64,000 bases of DNA from Diabrotica undecimpunctata (GCF_040954645.1 NC_092809.1:128577914-128641913); one strand, 5' to 3'; counted from the first letter of the stretch, positions 11,047 through 22,720 are shown. The notes: generated from the sequence alone by a model not told the origin. Program-made: numbers and translations.

Positions 11047-11345
11047 AAGGTATAAATAAAATACCCAAACGGGCTATATCACAAATACAGAACGTTTTCG
11101 AAATGCAAATTCCATCATCAGTGTAACAAAGTGCACATGTTATGAGCCACTAAAATATATGGGTGAAAACTCTTTAAATGCTATAAATTTACAAATATGT
11201 TACATTATATATTATTGCAAATTAGGATGTTCAAGTTACCGTTGGAATTGGTAACATGGCAACGTATGGCTCTACATCGGTTACTTGGTCCTGAGACAAA
11301 GTGTCTTCGAGGACCTGTTGATAACAACTTGAGTTGTTATCAACG
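11047..11345 (+). repeat. Solo arm of the foldback family found at 27.4-29.7 kb
   Basis: The order of blocks follows the left arm of the 27.4-kb foldback: AAAAGGTATA, CCCAAACGGGCT, a hammerhead-like segment, 'GCCACTAAA.TA.ATGGGT', 'AGTTACCGTTGGA', 'GGTAACATGGC', and 'GTCTTCGAGGAC' or 'GTCTACGAGGAC'. Divergence is substantial, so this is an older copy. It is followed by other repeats rather than an inverted partner, although the palindrome AACAACTTGAGTTGTT occurs near its end (11324-11342). Confidence 0.7.
11086..11127 (-). ncRNA. Hammerhead-ribozyme-like motif, copy A
   Basis: Minus strand reads ACA, CTGATGA, an extra T, GGAAT-TTGC-ATTTC as stem II, GAA, the palindrome AACGTT, C, then TGT. 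CTGATGA and GAA match the conserved hammerhead core and ACA/TGT would form stem I. Relative to the copy at 29.6 kb, stem II changes yet still pairs (G-U for G-C). Two deviations weaken the call: one unpaired T before stem II, and a stem III with no loop, which could only pair between two molecules. Confidence 0.45.
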
Positions 11346-11394
11346 CTAGATTTTTTATTTAAAACATCCTTTTCTACGGTGTACAAATTCTTGG

Positions 11395-11550
11395 TAAATC
11401 GATTTTTTTGCGTTGTTACCCCCTCTAAGGGGGGTTTTAACGGAAGCCCGAGGATTAAAGTGGTAAACTTTTTTGCACCTTTTTGAGGTCCAAAAATTAA
11501 TATTCTCGACAAAATTTAGCTTGTTTCTATGATTTCTCGGGGTCGAATCC
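11395..11550 (+). repeat. Dispersed ~150-bp repeat, copy 2
   Basis: Same block order as the repeats at 1830-1990 (minus) and 55330-55460. A minus-strand frame of 93 codons overlaps it but has no recognisable domain and is treated as chance. Confidence 0.55.
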
Positions 11551-11804
11551 CTGACGACTGGACTATATAAACAAATTCAATTTCGCAAAAACTATTCAAC
11601 CGATCTGGCCCATCTTTTGTACACAATTCAAACACAATAAGACCCTTAACTTCAAGTACATTTAAACAGATTTATAATACTAAAAAACAGCAATTTTGTT
11701 GTTCATTTTGCAATAACTTTTTTGTTTATCTTCTGATTTTAATTTAACATATCTCATACGTTAAATCTCTGAATTAAAAAGTTGCAGAAAGCAAAATAAT
11801 GAGT

Positions 11805-11975
11805 TTGGCGTTTTGATTGTTTATTTAAACATATTTCCACTAAAAAATTTATGAAGAGTTTTTTTTGTAATATCTCATACTACACATTTCAACTGTCAAA
11901 CTTGTCTATACAGTTGTGTCTAGTAAAAATCCCTATTAAAAACTTAATTGTAAAAACTTAATTGGGCTATTTTTC
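11805..11975 (+). repeat. Uninterrupted copy of the repeat that hosts the 27.4-kb foldback
   Basis: GTTTTGATTGTTTATTT, then CCACTAAAAAATT, CATTTCAACTGT and ATACAGTTGTGTC occur here in series. The same blocks are split at 27330-27360 and 29737-29880 by the foldback element, so this copy shows the empty site. Confidence 0.65.
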
Positions 11976-12734
11976 AAAATAACTTTGGTTGGATTTGAAT
12001 TCCGTGTTTATTGTGGTACAGCTCAAGAATTACTCGACGCTCACACTCTAATTCATCCAAACTAGTTTGTTCTCAAGTAGCATAACAACAAACATGCTGA
12101 GTTCGACTAATTTTATTAGTTGGACAAATGGATATTTTTTTAATTTTCATTTATTGTTTTGTATTTATTTAACGACTAATAAATAAAGCAAAAACAATAA
12201 CCCTTTGTGAATACGACTATGCTATTAGAAAAACCAAGCTCCAAGGGTTTTATTACAAAATACACGGAGACTGTATATTAATTAAAAATAGCCATAAAAA
12301 TTTTATTGAAACATCATACTGCGGTTCGTTTTGTTTTATCTATAATGGAATAAATTTTATGAAGTTGTATAAACGTGGAATACTAACGACCCGTTTCTTT
12401 TTAAAGCTCAAGCCACCTAAAGCATGTTTATATTACATTTCTCGAACACTACTAAAAGCTATAGATCGTAAAAAGATCGAAGAATTTAGATTTCTTTGTT
12501 TTATTGGTAATACTTGTTGGAAGATACTTGTTGCGATAAAATGTCAATTAAATCACTGAAATTTTTGTTGGCGTCTATATTTTTATTACTTCTTTCTAAC
12601 TAGATCAAGTAGAGAGTGAGCATGGCAGACAATGTTAAAAATTGAGTACAAATTTGGATGAACGGAAAGGATTTTTAAAGTAAATCAAAATTAATTATGA
12701 TATCAAAAGTCGAGTAAAGTGGCCCAATATGAAA
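11976..12734. other. AT-rich stretch without recognised genes
   Basis: No coding motif, tandem repeat or terminal repeat was recognised. A 66-codon frame at 12359-12559 has no known domain. Confidence 0.3.
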
Positions 12735-13243
12735 TATGGGTTAACTTTAACGAGTGTTCAAGCTGAATATAGCCGCAAATGTCAACCATGGAACAAAATA
12801 TTTCAGTTTGGCAGTGTTGGGATGTTTTTGTAATACATATCATATTGTATGCTTAAACTATAAAGATAGAAAGCTTTTAAAAAGTACGTTTTGATTATAT
12901 TTTGTTATAAATTCTGCAATTTTTAATTTATAACAACTGCTGGTTTGACGATTTAAAAATCTATCCGCTAATATATCAAAGGGCAGTTTCCTCAAAAATT
13001 TCTAATAATTAACTGCAATTAATCTCCAAAAAACAAATATTTACTGGTTCTTGTTTTATATCAATTAAAAATTGAAGAATTCATAACATAATATAATCAA
13101 AATGTACATTTCTAAAGCTTCCTCTCTTTATATTTGAAGCATACAACATATATATTATAAAACACTGACAAACCGAAATATTTTTTCCATGGTTGACATT
13201 TGCAGCTATATTCAGCTTGTACTTTTGTTAAAGTTAACCGAAA
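12735..13243. mobile_element. MITE-like element with ~115-bp inverted arms
   Basis: Left arm 12735-12860 and right arm 13135-13243 are inverted copies. Shared blocks include GGTTAACTTTAAC, CAAGCTGAATATAGC, GCAAATGTCAACCATGGAA and TCAGTGTT. The ~270-bp centre is AT-rich and non-coding. A small non-autonomous DNA transposon or foldback fits. I could not fix a target duplication, so the exact ends are uncertain. Confidence 0.7.
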
Positions 13244-13250
13244 TATGTCC

Positions 13251-13355
13251 AGACAGTTATGTTATGGCTATGGAGACTGTCAAGAGTCCTAAGGTAGTTT
13301 CTAGACTAGTGCAGGAATGCCGAGAAGAGCTGGATAGAATGACGGAACATACCGG
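13251..13355 (+). pseudogene. Fragment of a LINE RNase H domain
   Basis: One frame gives DSYVMAMETVKSPKVVSR followed by LVQECREELDRMTEHTG. The spacing matches the DS...AL...S.LV.EC...L segment of LINE or Jockey-type RNase H, in which the leading Asp is catalytic. The downstream WVPGH motif is missing. It directly abuts the MITE-like element's right end. Confidence 0.5.
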
Positions 13356-14243
13356 TTGTAAAAACAACAATATAAATTCATTTTACTTTCGGCCCTCAGT
13401 AATAATGTATTCTTTCATTCTGCGCTTAAATTTTTCAAAAATATGTATTAGTTTTCTCAGGATTCGAAAAAAATGAATGCATTTTAAAAGCATTGCCCCG
13501 AAATTTTGCGCCTACGCTCGTAAGTAATATAATCCACACTTTTATTTCGTTACCAATACGATTTATTTGTTTTTATAAATATCTATTTATTAAGAAAAAC
13601 TGTGAAAAACGTAAAATATATTTCAAAAATGTGAGAACGATTCAACTAAACAACGAAATAAATTCCAATGATGTCCCACAACATCTGCTAGAACATTTAA
13701 CTTAAAAACAAGAAAATAAATAATACTATAATTATGATATGGTAGCAAGAGGATAAACAAATCTCTAATAACCGTCTCTTTAACCTGAGTCGTCTTTAAG
13801 AAGCTTAGAAAAGCTTGTATGAATATACAGGTACCTACTATAATAAAAATAAAGCATCAATTTGTAGACGTTGATAAATTTCTGTATTTCGAAAACTTCG
13901 TGATATAAATCCAGCCTATTCAAAAAATTGAAATTCTTTTGTAAACACGTTAAAGTTGGTTAAACTTAATATTACGGCGCATGTTTATCCTAGCGAGAAA
14001 TTTATAAGGCTATTTTTTTATGTATAAATGGTGGGGTGACATGTTCTAGCTTTTGTTTTAGTCAGATTGATTTAATCAAGCGACACAATCAGTTCCAGAG
14101 CGGTCGTCAATTCTTAATGTTTCAGGTAAGCATTGAGAAATTCATCGGTTACAATATTTGCTTGCAAATTATTACAGAAAATATTTTTGAAAAGCCGAAA
14201 GCTACAATTCTATGGATTTAAAGGTGGGCGATTACGAACTATA
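13356..14243. other. AT-rich stretch without recognised genes
   Basis: Contains several short frames with no recognisable motif and no repeat structure that I could support. It ends at the TA that flanks the next transposon. Confidence 0.3.
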
Positions 14244-14967
14244 ACTTTGTCTCAAAGTGACTAGTCTGTACAGTGTACAGGGTAAGATATGCAATGCTAT
14301 CCTTATGGTAATTTCGCCAAGACGTTGCCAGTTTTATGCAGTGAGCGATGGCGTTCTCTATCTTTCAAAATAAACGGAATAAACCAGGAGTTCTCAACAA
14401 GTCCTCACGTACAATTTTATGTAATTTACAAATATCATTTACTAATAATTTTACATAATACTATACATTATTTGTTTCTAATAGTAACTTATCAACTTTT
14501 ATCTTTTATTAGTAGCAGTAGTATAATAAAATGTGCATTAAATAAACATTTGTTTCAAAGTTTAAAATAATTCCGGTAATTACTGCTAACTGCCAAATTA
14601 AAATGTTAGTTATATCCCTGCGGTGCTAATTACTGCCATAATGTGTAAGGAATTTGTAATTTTGGTTGATATCAACTGCAAATACTTTCTTCCAAGTTAT
14701 TCAGTAATTAAGAAACAATTAGAGTAATTCTTGTACAGAATATGTTTAAAAGCTTGATACATCCAGAGCCTTAATTAGTCTTTATTTGTTCTTCGGAGCG
14801 CGTAAACATATTCGAGTTACAATTATTTGTACCATCTTGGATGTACTGTTACTGTTTTGTTATTGTTATTAATGGTTGGTGGCTGTTGTTGTGATTTTAT
14901 GTTGACAATTATTGTTATTTTCTGTTGTTGGCTATTGTTATATTTGACGCCGAATTTTTACCGCAAA

Positions 14968-16107
14968 ATGGAGGAAATTGTTCAATGGAAACGTGGAAAA
15001 GCTCTGAAACATTCAGAGAAGCAGATACTAATGAATATTATTAATTATTATCTTAATCAGGATAACAACGATTCTGAATCAAGTGTAATTAGGAAAGTGT
15101 CAGAAATGAGTGGTGTTTGCGAAAAGACTCTGTTTCGCATACGACAGGAATATTCATCACCTGCTGGTTTACAATCTCCAAAGAGCAGGCCCAAGAAGCG
15201 AAAGGTTGGTAATTCTTGTGACAACAAGTACTGTGAAGGTGTCAGGGGCCAAATTCGTAGAATAGTTCATCAATTTTTTCGTGACAACATACCACCAACA
15301 GTAAACACCATATTAGCTGTTGTAAATGTCGAAGAAACTTTGTCCAAATTTTCACGGGCCACGCTACATCGCTTGCTGAGTGATACGGATTTTGTGTAAT
15401 TCGTAAATGCAATTGGTAAATATCTGGCGCAGTGTGAAAAAAGAATGGGTTGATAAAACAATTACATCTCATCGCGATGCTTTTGTTCGTGGTCTGACAA
15501 CAGGATTAAAAGCTCAAACAGCTGGTGATGTACGGTTCGTTTTATTGCACGCAGGATCTACCAGTGGATTTGTTGATAGAGCAGAGCTCACGGTTTTGGC
15601 AAAGAAAAATACTCAGGACTACCACGACGAAATTGATGGACCGACCTTCGAAGATTGGTTCGAAAATAACTTAATGCTAAATTTGCCAGAAAAAACTGTT
15701 GTGGTAATGGACAATGCCTCCTATCACAGCAGAAAGTCAGAACAAATTCCCAACAGTTCAACACTAAAAAAAGATATTCAAGAATGGCTTCTGTCAAAGG
15801 ACCTATTTTTTGAAGAAGACTACCTAAAATGCGAGTTACTTGATCAGTCAGGGCCTTCAAAGCAAAATATGACAGGTACATAATAGAAGATATTGCCAAA
15901 AAGCACAATGTGAAGATTCTAAGGCTCCCATCCTATCACTGTAAATCCAATCCCATCGAAATGGTTCGGAGTGAAGTGAAACGGTACATAGCTGGACGCA
16001 ACGCGAATTTTAAAGAAGCTGAAATGCGAAATTTAATTACAGCAGCGTACCAGGTGATTACGCCCGAGAACTGGAAAAACTACGTAAATCGTAAAAAATA
16101 TAAATAA
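14968..16107 (+). pseudogene. IS630/Tc1-type transposase, catalytic core partly deleted
   Basis: The protein begins MEEIVQWKRGKALKHSEKQ (ATG 14968) with an N-terminal helix-turn-helix region (SGVCEKTLFRIRQEY), then runs to a stop at 15399. It resumes at about 15430 with WVDKTITSHRDAFVRGLTTG, HAGSTSGFV, and VVVMDNASYHS, which holds the second catalytic Asp. It ends in another frame with LPSYHCKSNPIEMV, which holds the Glu. The segment that should carry the first Asp (the LDETW-like motif, about 50 residues) is missing between LSDTDFV and WVDKT. With that deletion and at least two frame breaks it cannot encode an active enzyme. Confidence 0.85.
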
Positions 16108-16430
16108 CGGAGATAGTGATGACAGTGACAATAATAATGATGATGATGATAATGAAGCAGAAACTAAATGTGACATCGATTGACAGAAAAAGGAACTAAA
16201 TATAATGGGGTACAATTACAATTACTTACACACGAAATTAAATACAATGACTTCTTTTATTTTCAACTTATTTATTAGTTTTATTTTCGGATATTTCTAC
16301 GTTTTGCTACTGCTAACATATACAGTGCGGTTTTTAAAAGTCCTTCCCCCCTTAACTTCTGAACGGAACAATACATAAATAAAATGTTTCTTTATATTTT
16401 AGTTTTATTTTATTCGATTTTATTTAAATC

Positions 16431-16442
16431 TATAAACAAATG
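16431..16442. repeat. Target duplication of the 16.4-kb Penelope-like element, left
   Basis: TATAAACAAATG here recurs at 18032-18043, directly outside the right end of the element. This is a 12-bp duplication. Confidence 0.75.
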
Positions 16443-16574
16443 TTGTTCTGAAGCTATTTTCTTGTGGCATTTTAAATTAATTTATATTTAAATGGGAATA
16501 AGCCACAATTAAAGGTTAAAATACGTTTATTGACGTTTCAATTTCCACTTCGGAAATCGTTCTCAAATCTTTCA

Positions 16575-17053
16575 AATTCCACTTCTCCACGAAAAGGAAT
16601 ATAATAACACATTACCTTTTCTGGATGTTTTAATCTCTAAGAACGATACTGGATACGAAACTCAGGTGTATAGAAAACCAACACACACCAACAGATATTT
16701 AAATTTCAAATCAAATCACAATATTAATAAAAAAGGGAATTATTAAATCCTTATACGATAGAGCCAAAATTACTTGTTCTAACGAAAATTCGTTCTTGGA
16801 GGAAAAACATTTGTTAACAACTGTTTTATTAAAAAATGATTATCCTTTATCGTTTATAAATAAGGAATTTTCAACAATCGATCGAATAGAACAAAACAAC
16901 TTAGAACGAGATCCTACAGCATATGCAAGGAATAATACGAGGAAAATAACAATACCATACATAAAAGGATTGTCGGAAAAGCTTAAAAGGATAGGAAATA
17001 AATTCAACATTTCAACAACATTTCAACAACATTCAAAACAACAAACACGTTGA
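16575..17053 (+). pseudogene. Penelope-like reverse transcriptase, C-terminal part
   Basis: Reading across frames gives NNTLPFLDVLISKNDTGY and THTNRYLNFKSNHN, then DYPLSFINKEFSTIDR. This is the thumb and connector region that follows the RT palm in Penelope-like elements. The palm with its YIDD box is absent because of 5' truncation. A small duplication of CATTTCAACAA near 17010-17030 shifts the frame just before the endonuclease. Confidence 0.75.
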
Positions 17054-17457
17054 GATCTATTTTGTCCAAAACCAAACCTAACAATGAACAAGAAAGGACA
17101 AAGAATTGCATTTATAAAATACCTTGTGAATGCGATCAGTTTTATTTAGGTGAAACATCAAGACCATTAAATGTTAGAATAAGTGAACACCAATCCTATA
17201 TTAAAAATAGAGAATTTGATAGATCTCAAATCTGTAAACACGCATGGGATAATGAACATAGGGTTCAATGGAATGATTCAAATATAGTCCTAAAAGAAAC
17301 GGATGGTAAAAAGAGAAAAATCAAAGAAGCGGCTCTAATTATGCTAAATGAGACCAATTGTGTCGCGAATTCCTCGGCAGAATGTAGTAGGATCTGGTTA
17401 CCCATATTGAAAGAGGAAGTTATTAAAAGAAAAATACCAGTATTGGTAAGTCAGTAA
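17050..17457 (+). pseudogene. Penelope-like GIY-YIG endonuclease domain
   Basis: The frame encodes NCIYKIPCECDQFYLGETSR, the GIY-YIG core with a CxC insertion, followed by the conserved Arg and His (RISEHQSYIK) and CKHAWDNEHRVQW, with a long basic C-terminus. This endonuclease nicks target DNA for retrotransposition in Penelope-like elements. It is the clearest domain in this copy and has no internal stop. It nonetheless lacks its RT, so it is classed as part of a dead copy. It is nearly identical to the domain at 47.5-47.9 kb. Confidence 0.85.
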
Positions 17458-18031
17458 CATATATAGAGAGTACATCATTTATGTTTTTTAAATAACAAAC
17501 ATATAAAATTGGAATTTATTGTTTATTGAAGGTAAACTAAATGCACGATCAAATACTTACCATGTCGGGATAGTATTATGAGGTTTTTTTCCTGGTTTTT
17601 CCCTCATAATTTACTATGGAATCACTAACAGGAGAATTTTACTGTCATCATGACATGTATTTGTCTTTTTAAAGACGAATTACATGTTATGATCTTTTCT
17701 GACGGATATTCTCAAGTTAAAGTTGATTTCATGTAATCGAATGAACTATCTTATAAGTAAAGTCGTCCCAGGAACGCAACTCAACAATATTGGCAATATC
17801 ATTTTAAAGTCGTCTACTTTAAAATGTATAAGGTATGTCTGAATTGTCAATATAGATGAGTCAGATAAAATTAAATTATTAGAAGAATTTTTCACTAAGT
17901 AACAAAAAACAAAATTTGTTTAATTTACTAATGTTTGTATTTTGAGAACGATTTCCGAAGTGGAAATTGAAACGTCAATAAACGTATTTTAACCTTTAAT
18001 TGTGGCTTATTCCCATTTAAATATAAATTAA

Positions 18032-18043
18032 TATAAACAAATG
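18032..18043. repeat. Target duplication of the 16.4-kb Penelope-like element, right
   Basis: TATAAACAAATG matches 16431-16442. Confidence 0.75.
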
Positions 18044-18333
18044 GTTTGTATCGCTAGTACATACTGTAGAATTAAAAACAAACTGCTAGTGTGCCCAAAT
18101 TTAACCCAGTATGTTGTAGCAAATATTATTTATGTTTGTTAACCACTTACAGAAGGAAGCCAGGCAGGGTCGTTAATGGGCATTAGTACTTAAGCTACCC
18201 TCAGCACAAAAGATGGATTAGGCTAAGTAGTAAATAGTGACGTTTATTTTAATACAAGTTTGCAAAGAAGTATGGCATCGATGTTGTTCATTTACCCTGT
18301 ACAGTACAGACTAGTCACTTTGAGACAATCTTA

Positions 18334-20284
18334 TAGGTGACTACGTCATTGTAATTTACGAGGAGAAACATTTTCCTGGAGTAGTAGAAGAAATAGTAGA
18401 AAGTAAATTAAAATCAAAGTTATGGAAAGAATAGTTTATTATTAAAACATTGTTTGTTTAATTGCATCGCCTCAGTATATTAAGAAAAGGGGTCTTTTTC
18501 TGTACCGGAGATAAATAATTTGTAGGCCTAGCTCTTTGCTAATATGCAATAAATGAAAAAAAAGACTGTTGCTAAGTAACTTATAAAACTATTTTCTGTT
18601 GTTTTTTTTATCTTCAAAATGCATTACATATGTACATCGTTTTATTTGATTTAGTTTTTCGATGCCCCTTTTATATAAAAAATATTTTTATGCTTCTGTA
18701 TTTTTTACAGCTACCGTGAAAACATTAATATACATATTTACAAAAAATTGTGTGTACAGTTTAAAACAAAACAAAAAGATAATTCTTTTGATATACATAT
18801 CGGAATTAAATCACCATTAGACCGGAATTACCAATAATTTCTCAACATAGTCCGAAGTCCGGAAAAAAAGTTTTTTGCATTTTAGTGAAAACAATTTTTT
18901 TTTGACGAATAAAAACACATTTTTCATTTTTTTATTAATTATTTTGATAAAGAAAACATCAAGCTATCAAATATACTTTAAATTCATTTTCTCTATTATT
19001 TCGTTTCCTTAATATTTACGTCTAAAGTCAAATATTCCTTAACTGGGCCATTATTAGCTCGGTTTAATTTTTAAAGTGACCGGCAAATTTTAGATGAAAA
19101 GTAAAATTTAGCGATCTAAAATTTACACGAAAATTCAATACAAGAAACATTAAAGTATATAAACAATGCTTATAGGCATAACAATAAAATGTAGACCGGA
19201 TATTTTAGACTCAATAAATGTAAGAAACAAAATAGGTACTGAAAACGAAAAATTAAAAGGAAAATGTTTCCACTGCTAAAACATATTGAGAAAATAATTG
19301 TGAGGAATATAACGTGGACATGCCTTTTTGGGATCAGAATACGTTCATCTATAATATATTTGTATTTGTATGTATTTATAAAAAATATAGGTAAATGAAT
19401 AAGTTTTTAATATTATCGTGTAATATTTCCCGCACTTCCGTTTGAACAACAAGAATACGCAGTTGTTTTTATAACCATCTATTTAAAAACATATTATCTA
19501 TCACAAATATTTTCGTCAAACTTTACATAAAAAATCAGATGTGCGCAATTTGTTGAGAGCAACAACAAACTGACGCATTCCCACGCTATCAAAAACGTGT
19601 GCAACTATAATTAAATATGTAATTAAACAATTTTCTTACTTTTGCCATTTTCCAGTTCTGCCTCCATGAAACTTTCTTAAAAATCAAAAATACAACAAAA
19701 AGTAAAAACAAAAAATAACAACGGAACAACAAACAAACAACGTGCTACTACACCAACTAAACCATATCGAAAAATAATCGAGATACCCTTTCTCGTGGGC
19801 TTCTAGATCCGTACTACGGCTCTAGGACCCAGGGAACCTTAAAAAACATTCGAGGCCAATGAATGTCTATTTTCCGATGGTTTCTTATAGAGTGCGTCGA
19901 TAGAGCCGAATTTGCCGTGGAACATACGCAAAGTTCTTCAGTTGTTTGGTATTTCATAGTTTACTATGATAGTGGTTAAAGAATGCGTTACCATTCATAA
20001 AATTCTTTAGCCGAGACATAGGCGGAGGCGCCAAATTTTATTTTTTTTTATTTTTGAAATATTAAATATTCTGGTTAATTTAAAAATAACAAGTTCTGAT
20101 TCCAGGTATGCAAATATTTATTTAGAAATTTGTAATAGCTTGTGGTATGAAGAGAAAAATTATTAAGATTTTTACATGTATGTATGAGAAAGATTAATTA
20201 ACATCTATTAAATAATATCAAATATTATTTAATACTGAGCTGGATCAAGATCGTGTAATATCGAGTAAGTAATTGTATTATTAT
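18334..20284. other. AT-rich region without recognised genes
   Basis: About 1.9 kb with long A/T tracts. A less AT-rich island at about 19760-20030 contains no codons in a recognisable frame. I see no terminal repeats or tandem structure. Confidence 0.3.
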
Positions 20285-20500
20285 TTTTGTTGTCATTCCA
20301 TCCTTTTTGTGGTCTTCGCACTGATCTTCTTCCTATTGGGGAACCGTCTTTTACCGTCCATACTCTTCCCTTTTCTTACCCAGTCCTTAATGTTCTCCAC
20401 CTTACATCTTTGTCGTATATCTGTACTTCTAGCTTAGGGGGTTTTCATCTCTTCTGTTTCTAGCATTCTTGTTGTCCTGTCTGTGTCAGGTCGTGTTTCT
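20285..20500 (-). pseudogene. LINE C-terminal fragment (minus strand)
   Basis: Minus-strand frames read RPDTDRTTRMLETEEMKT, then DIRQRCKVENIKDWV and, after a shift, a run beginning TVPQ. The LETEEMKTLR...DIRQ.C.V..I..WV pattern is the region after the RT thumb in many insect LINEs. Stops interrupt it. It abuts the plus-strand LINE that follows. Confidence 0.65.
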
Positions 20501-20524
20501 ACCGCCTGTCATTAATGGTCTTAG

Positions 20525-22720
20525 TTTTGTAACACGATTTAGAGGAAGAATAACCAATTTAAAAAAGGAGATCGGGAAATGGAGAAAAAAAATTGACATT
20601 AATAAACTAAAAGATCCGGACACTGCAAATGTTCACAGACAGCAAATAGAAGATCAAATAAGGACAGAAAACTTAGAAGAATATGACATTAACCCATTAT
20701 GGTAAATATACGAGATATTGTGTTACAGAAATCGGTTGAAATATTGGGCAAAACCAAGTCAGAAAAAGAAATTATTGGTTTGATTATGAGTGCGAAATGG
20801 CTACAAATAGAAAGAACTCAGCATATCAAAAAACCATCGACGCAGGTTTTACACGGAGAAAAATGAAGAGTATAGACGTCTCAGAAGAGAGAAAAAATGT
20901 ATCCATCGACGTAAGAAGAGGGAATACGAACAGAACACTCTCAATCAGATATTATTATTCGATAAAAATGAAACGAGGAAATACTACAAATCCTTAAATA
21001 ATAACCGTCGAGAATTTAAAGCACGATTAAACATTTGTAAAGACACTAAAAGGTGAAATTCTGCATGATAAAAACTCAGTTCTTAACAGATGGCACAACA
21101 TTTCAGCGAACATCTAAGTGTAAACAATATTGAAGGAGGTTACAACACAGACAATCAACAATACATATCTACAACGTCAACTACACAGTAAAGACCCAAC
21201 AAGAGAAGAAGTGTCAAATGCCATCCTAAAACTCAAAGACAATAAAGCCCCAGGAATCGATGAAATCTGTTCGGAAATGTATAAAAAAGGTGGTGATCAA
21301 CTTTTTGCAGCAATCCATAAACTAATAGTAATTGTATGGCAGAATGAATTGGTACCAGAAGAGTGGCTAAAGGTAATAATATGTCCGATGCATAAAAAGG
21401 GTGATCACCTGGAGTCTAAGAAATATAGAGGCATTATTCCGTTAGCATCTGCGTGTAAAATCTTCGGCAATGTATTGTTTGAAAGACTTAAACATTTTAC
21501 AGAGGATATTGATGGTCAATATCAATGCGGATTTACTGCTGGAAAGTCAACTACACATCAAATTCAAGCCCATAGGCAGATTCAGAAAAGTCACTAGAAT
21601 ATAACATAGATACACACCATCTCTTCGTCGACTTCAAAGTAGCCTATGATAGTGTGAAAAGAACTGCATTATATAATGCAATGATAGACTTTGGGATCCC
21701 ACCTAAGTTAGTTAAGTTGACCCAACTAACAATGCAAAACGTAAGCTCATGCGTTAGAATTGAAGGAGAAAATTCTACGTTCTTTGACATTAATAATGGT
21801 TTGAGACAGGGGGACGCGCTGGCGTATCTTCTTTTTAATATTGCCTTGGAAAAGGCCATCGGACAATTAAATATTAGAATGAATGGAACTATTTTTAATA
21901 GATCGACGCAAATTCTCGCATTCGCTGACGATATAGTTATAGTGAGCAGAAGTATGAGAGACATGGTGCAATGTTTTACAAGGCTTGCGGACGCGGCAAG
22001 TGAATTACGACTTGTGGTAAACGAGGAAAAAAAACAAATATTTGTTGGTTTCTAAAAACTCCCGAAATATCCAACAGAGAATTCAAATTAACAACCATAG
22101 CTTTAAGCAAGTCAAAGAATTCACATATCTTGGATCACTAGTAAACGCAACAAACACGACAAGCGACGATATAAAAGACGCATATCAATAGCAAACAGAA
22201 CTGTTCACGGTCTCCAGAAACATTTACAAAATAAAAATATAAAACGTGCAGTAAAGCTCAATATATACAAGACCTTAATAAGACCGGTTTTGATATATGG
22301 GGCTGAAACGTAGACCTTATCTCAAAATGATGAAAGACTTCTCGGTATTTTTGAGAGAAAAATTCTTGGAAAAATTTTTGGGGACGTAAATGAAAATGGG
22401 CTATGTCGTCAAAGATACAACTTTAAACTATATCAGTTGTACACCGATCCAGATATTGTGAAAATCGTTAAAGTCTAGAGACTTGCTAAGATTTCAGATC
22501 ACGAATACACGAAGAGATTAATATTTTCAAATCCAGAGAGACAATAAATAGAAGAGGACCACGAGGGAGATGGATTGATGATGTAGAAGAAGACCTACAG
22601 ATCCTAAGGGTCAGAAGATGGAGGGACGTTGCCAGGAATCGACAGGAGTGGCGATTTCTTTGTGAGCAGGCCAAGATAAACAACGGATTGTCGAGCCACT
22701 TATGATGATGATGACTGTTT
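20525..22720 (+). pseudogene. RTE-like LINE relic, endonuclease-RT linker to 3' tail
   Basis: Starts in the linker (KLKDPDTANVHRQQIEDQI), then enters RT with DNKAPGIDEICSEMYKKGG, HKKGDHLESKKYRGI, FVDFKVAYDSV (first catalytic Asp region) and FADDIVIVSRSMRD (catalytic DD pair). It continues through YGAET, ERKILGKIFGDVNENG and a basic C-terminus, ending in a TGATGATGATGA tail at 22704-22715. The (TGA)n-type tail and overall order resemble RTE-clade LINEs. At least five stops or frameshifts make it inactive. The endonuclease domain is missing at the 5' side. Confidence 0.85.

Larger units (their letters stand above)
16443..18031 (+). mobile_element. Penelope-like retroelement, 5'-truncated with inverted terminal copy
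   Basis: The left ~125 bp (16443-16568) is the reverse complement of the element's own 3' end (compare 17941-18031 and 48370-48499). Between them lie the end of the reverse transcriptase, a GIY-YIG endonuclease and a 3' untranslated region. The inverted copy at the left joins RT sequence abruptly at about 16569. Penelope-like elements are known for such partial, inverted arrangements. The 12-bp direct repeats on both sides mark the insertion into the IS630-type transposon. Confidence 0.85.
14244..18331 (+). mobile_element. IS630/Tc1-type DNA transposon, interrupted by a Penelope-like element
   Basis: Inverted terminal repeats of about 40 bp lie at 14244-14285 and 18292-18331 (shared core CTCAAAGTGACTAGTCTGTA, then TGTACAGGGTAA, with a 2-bp indel). 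Each is flanked by TA (14242-14243 and 18332-18333), the target duplication expected of this superfamily. Inside is a dead transposase gene and, at 16443-18031, a later Penelope-like insertion. Without that insertion the element would be about 2.5 kb. Confidence 0.85.

Noticed and set aside
15242..15908. Minus-strand frames over the IS630-type transposase
   Set aside because: Antisense shadows of a clearly recognisable plus-strand transposase.
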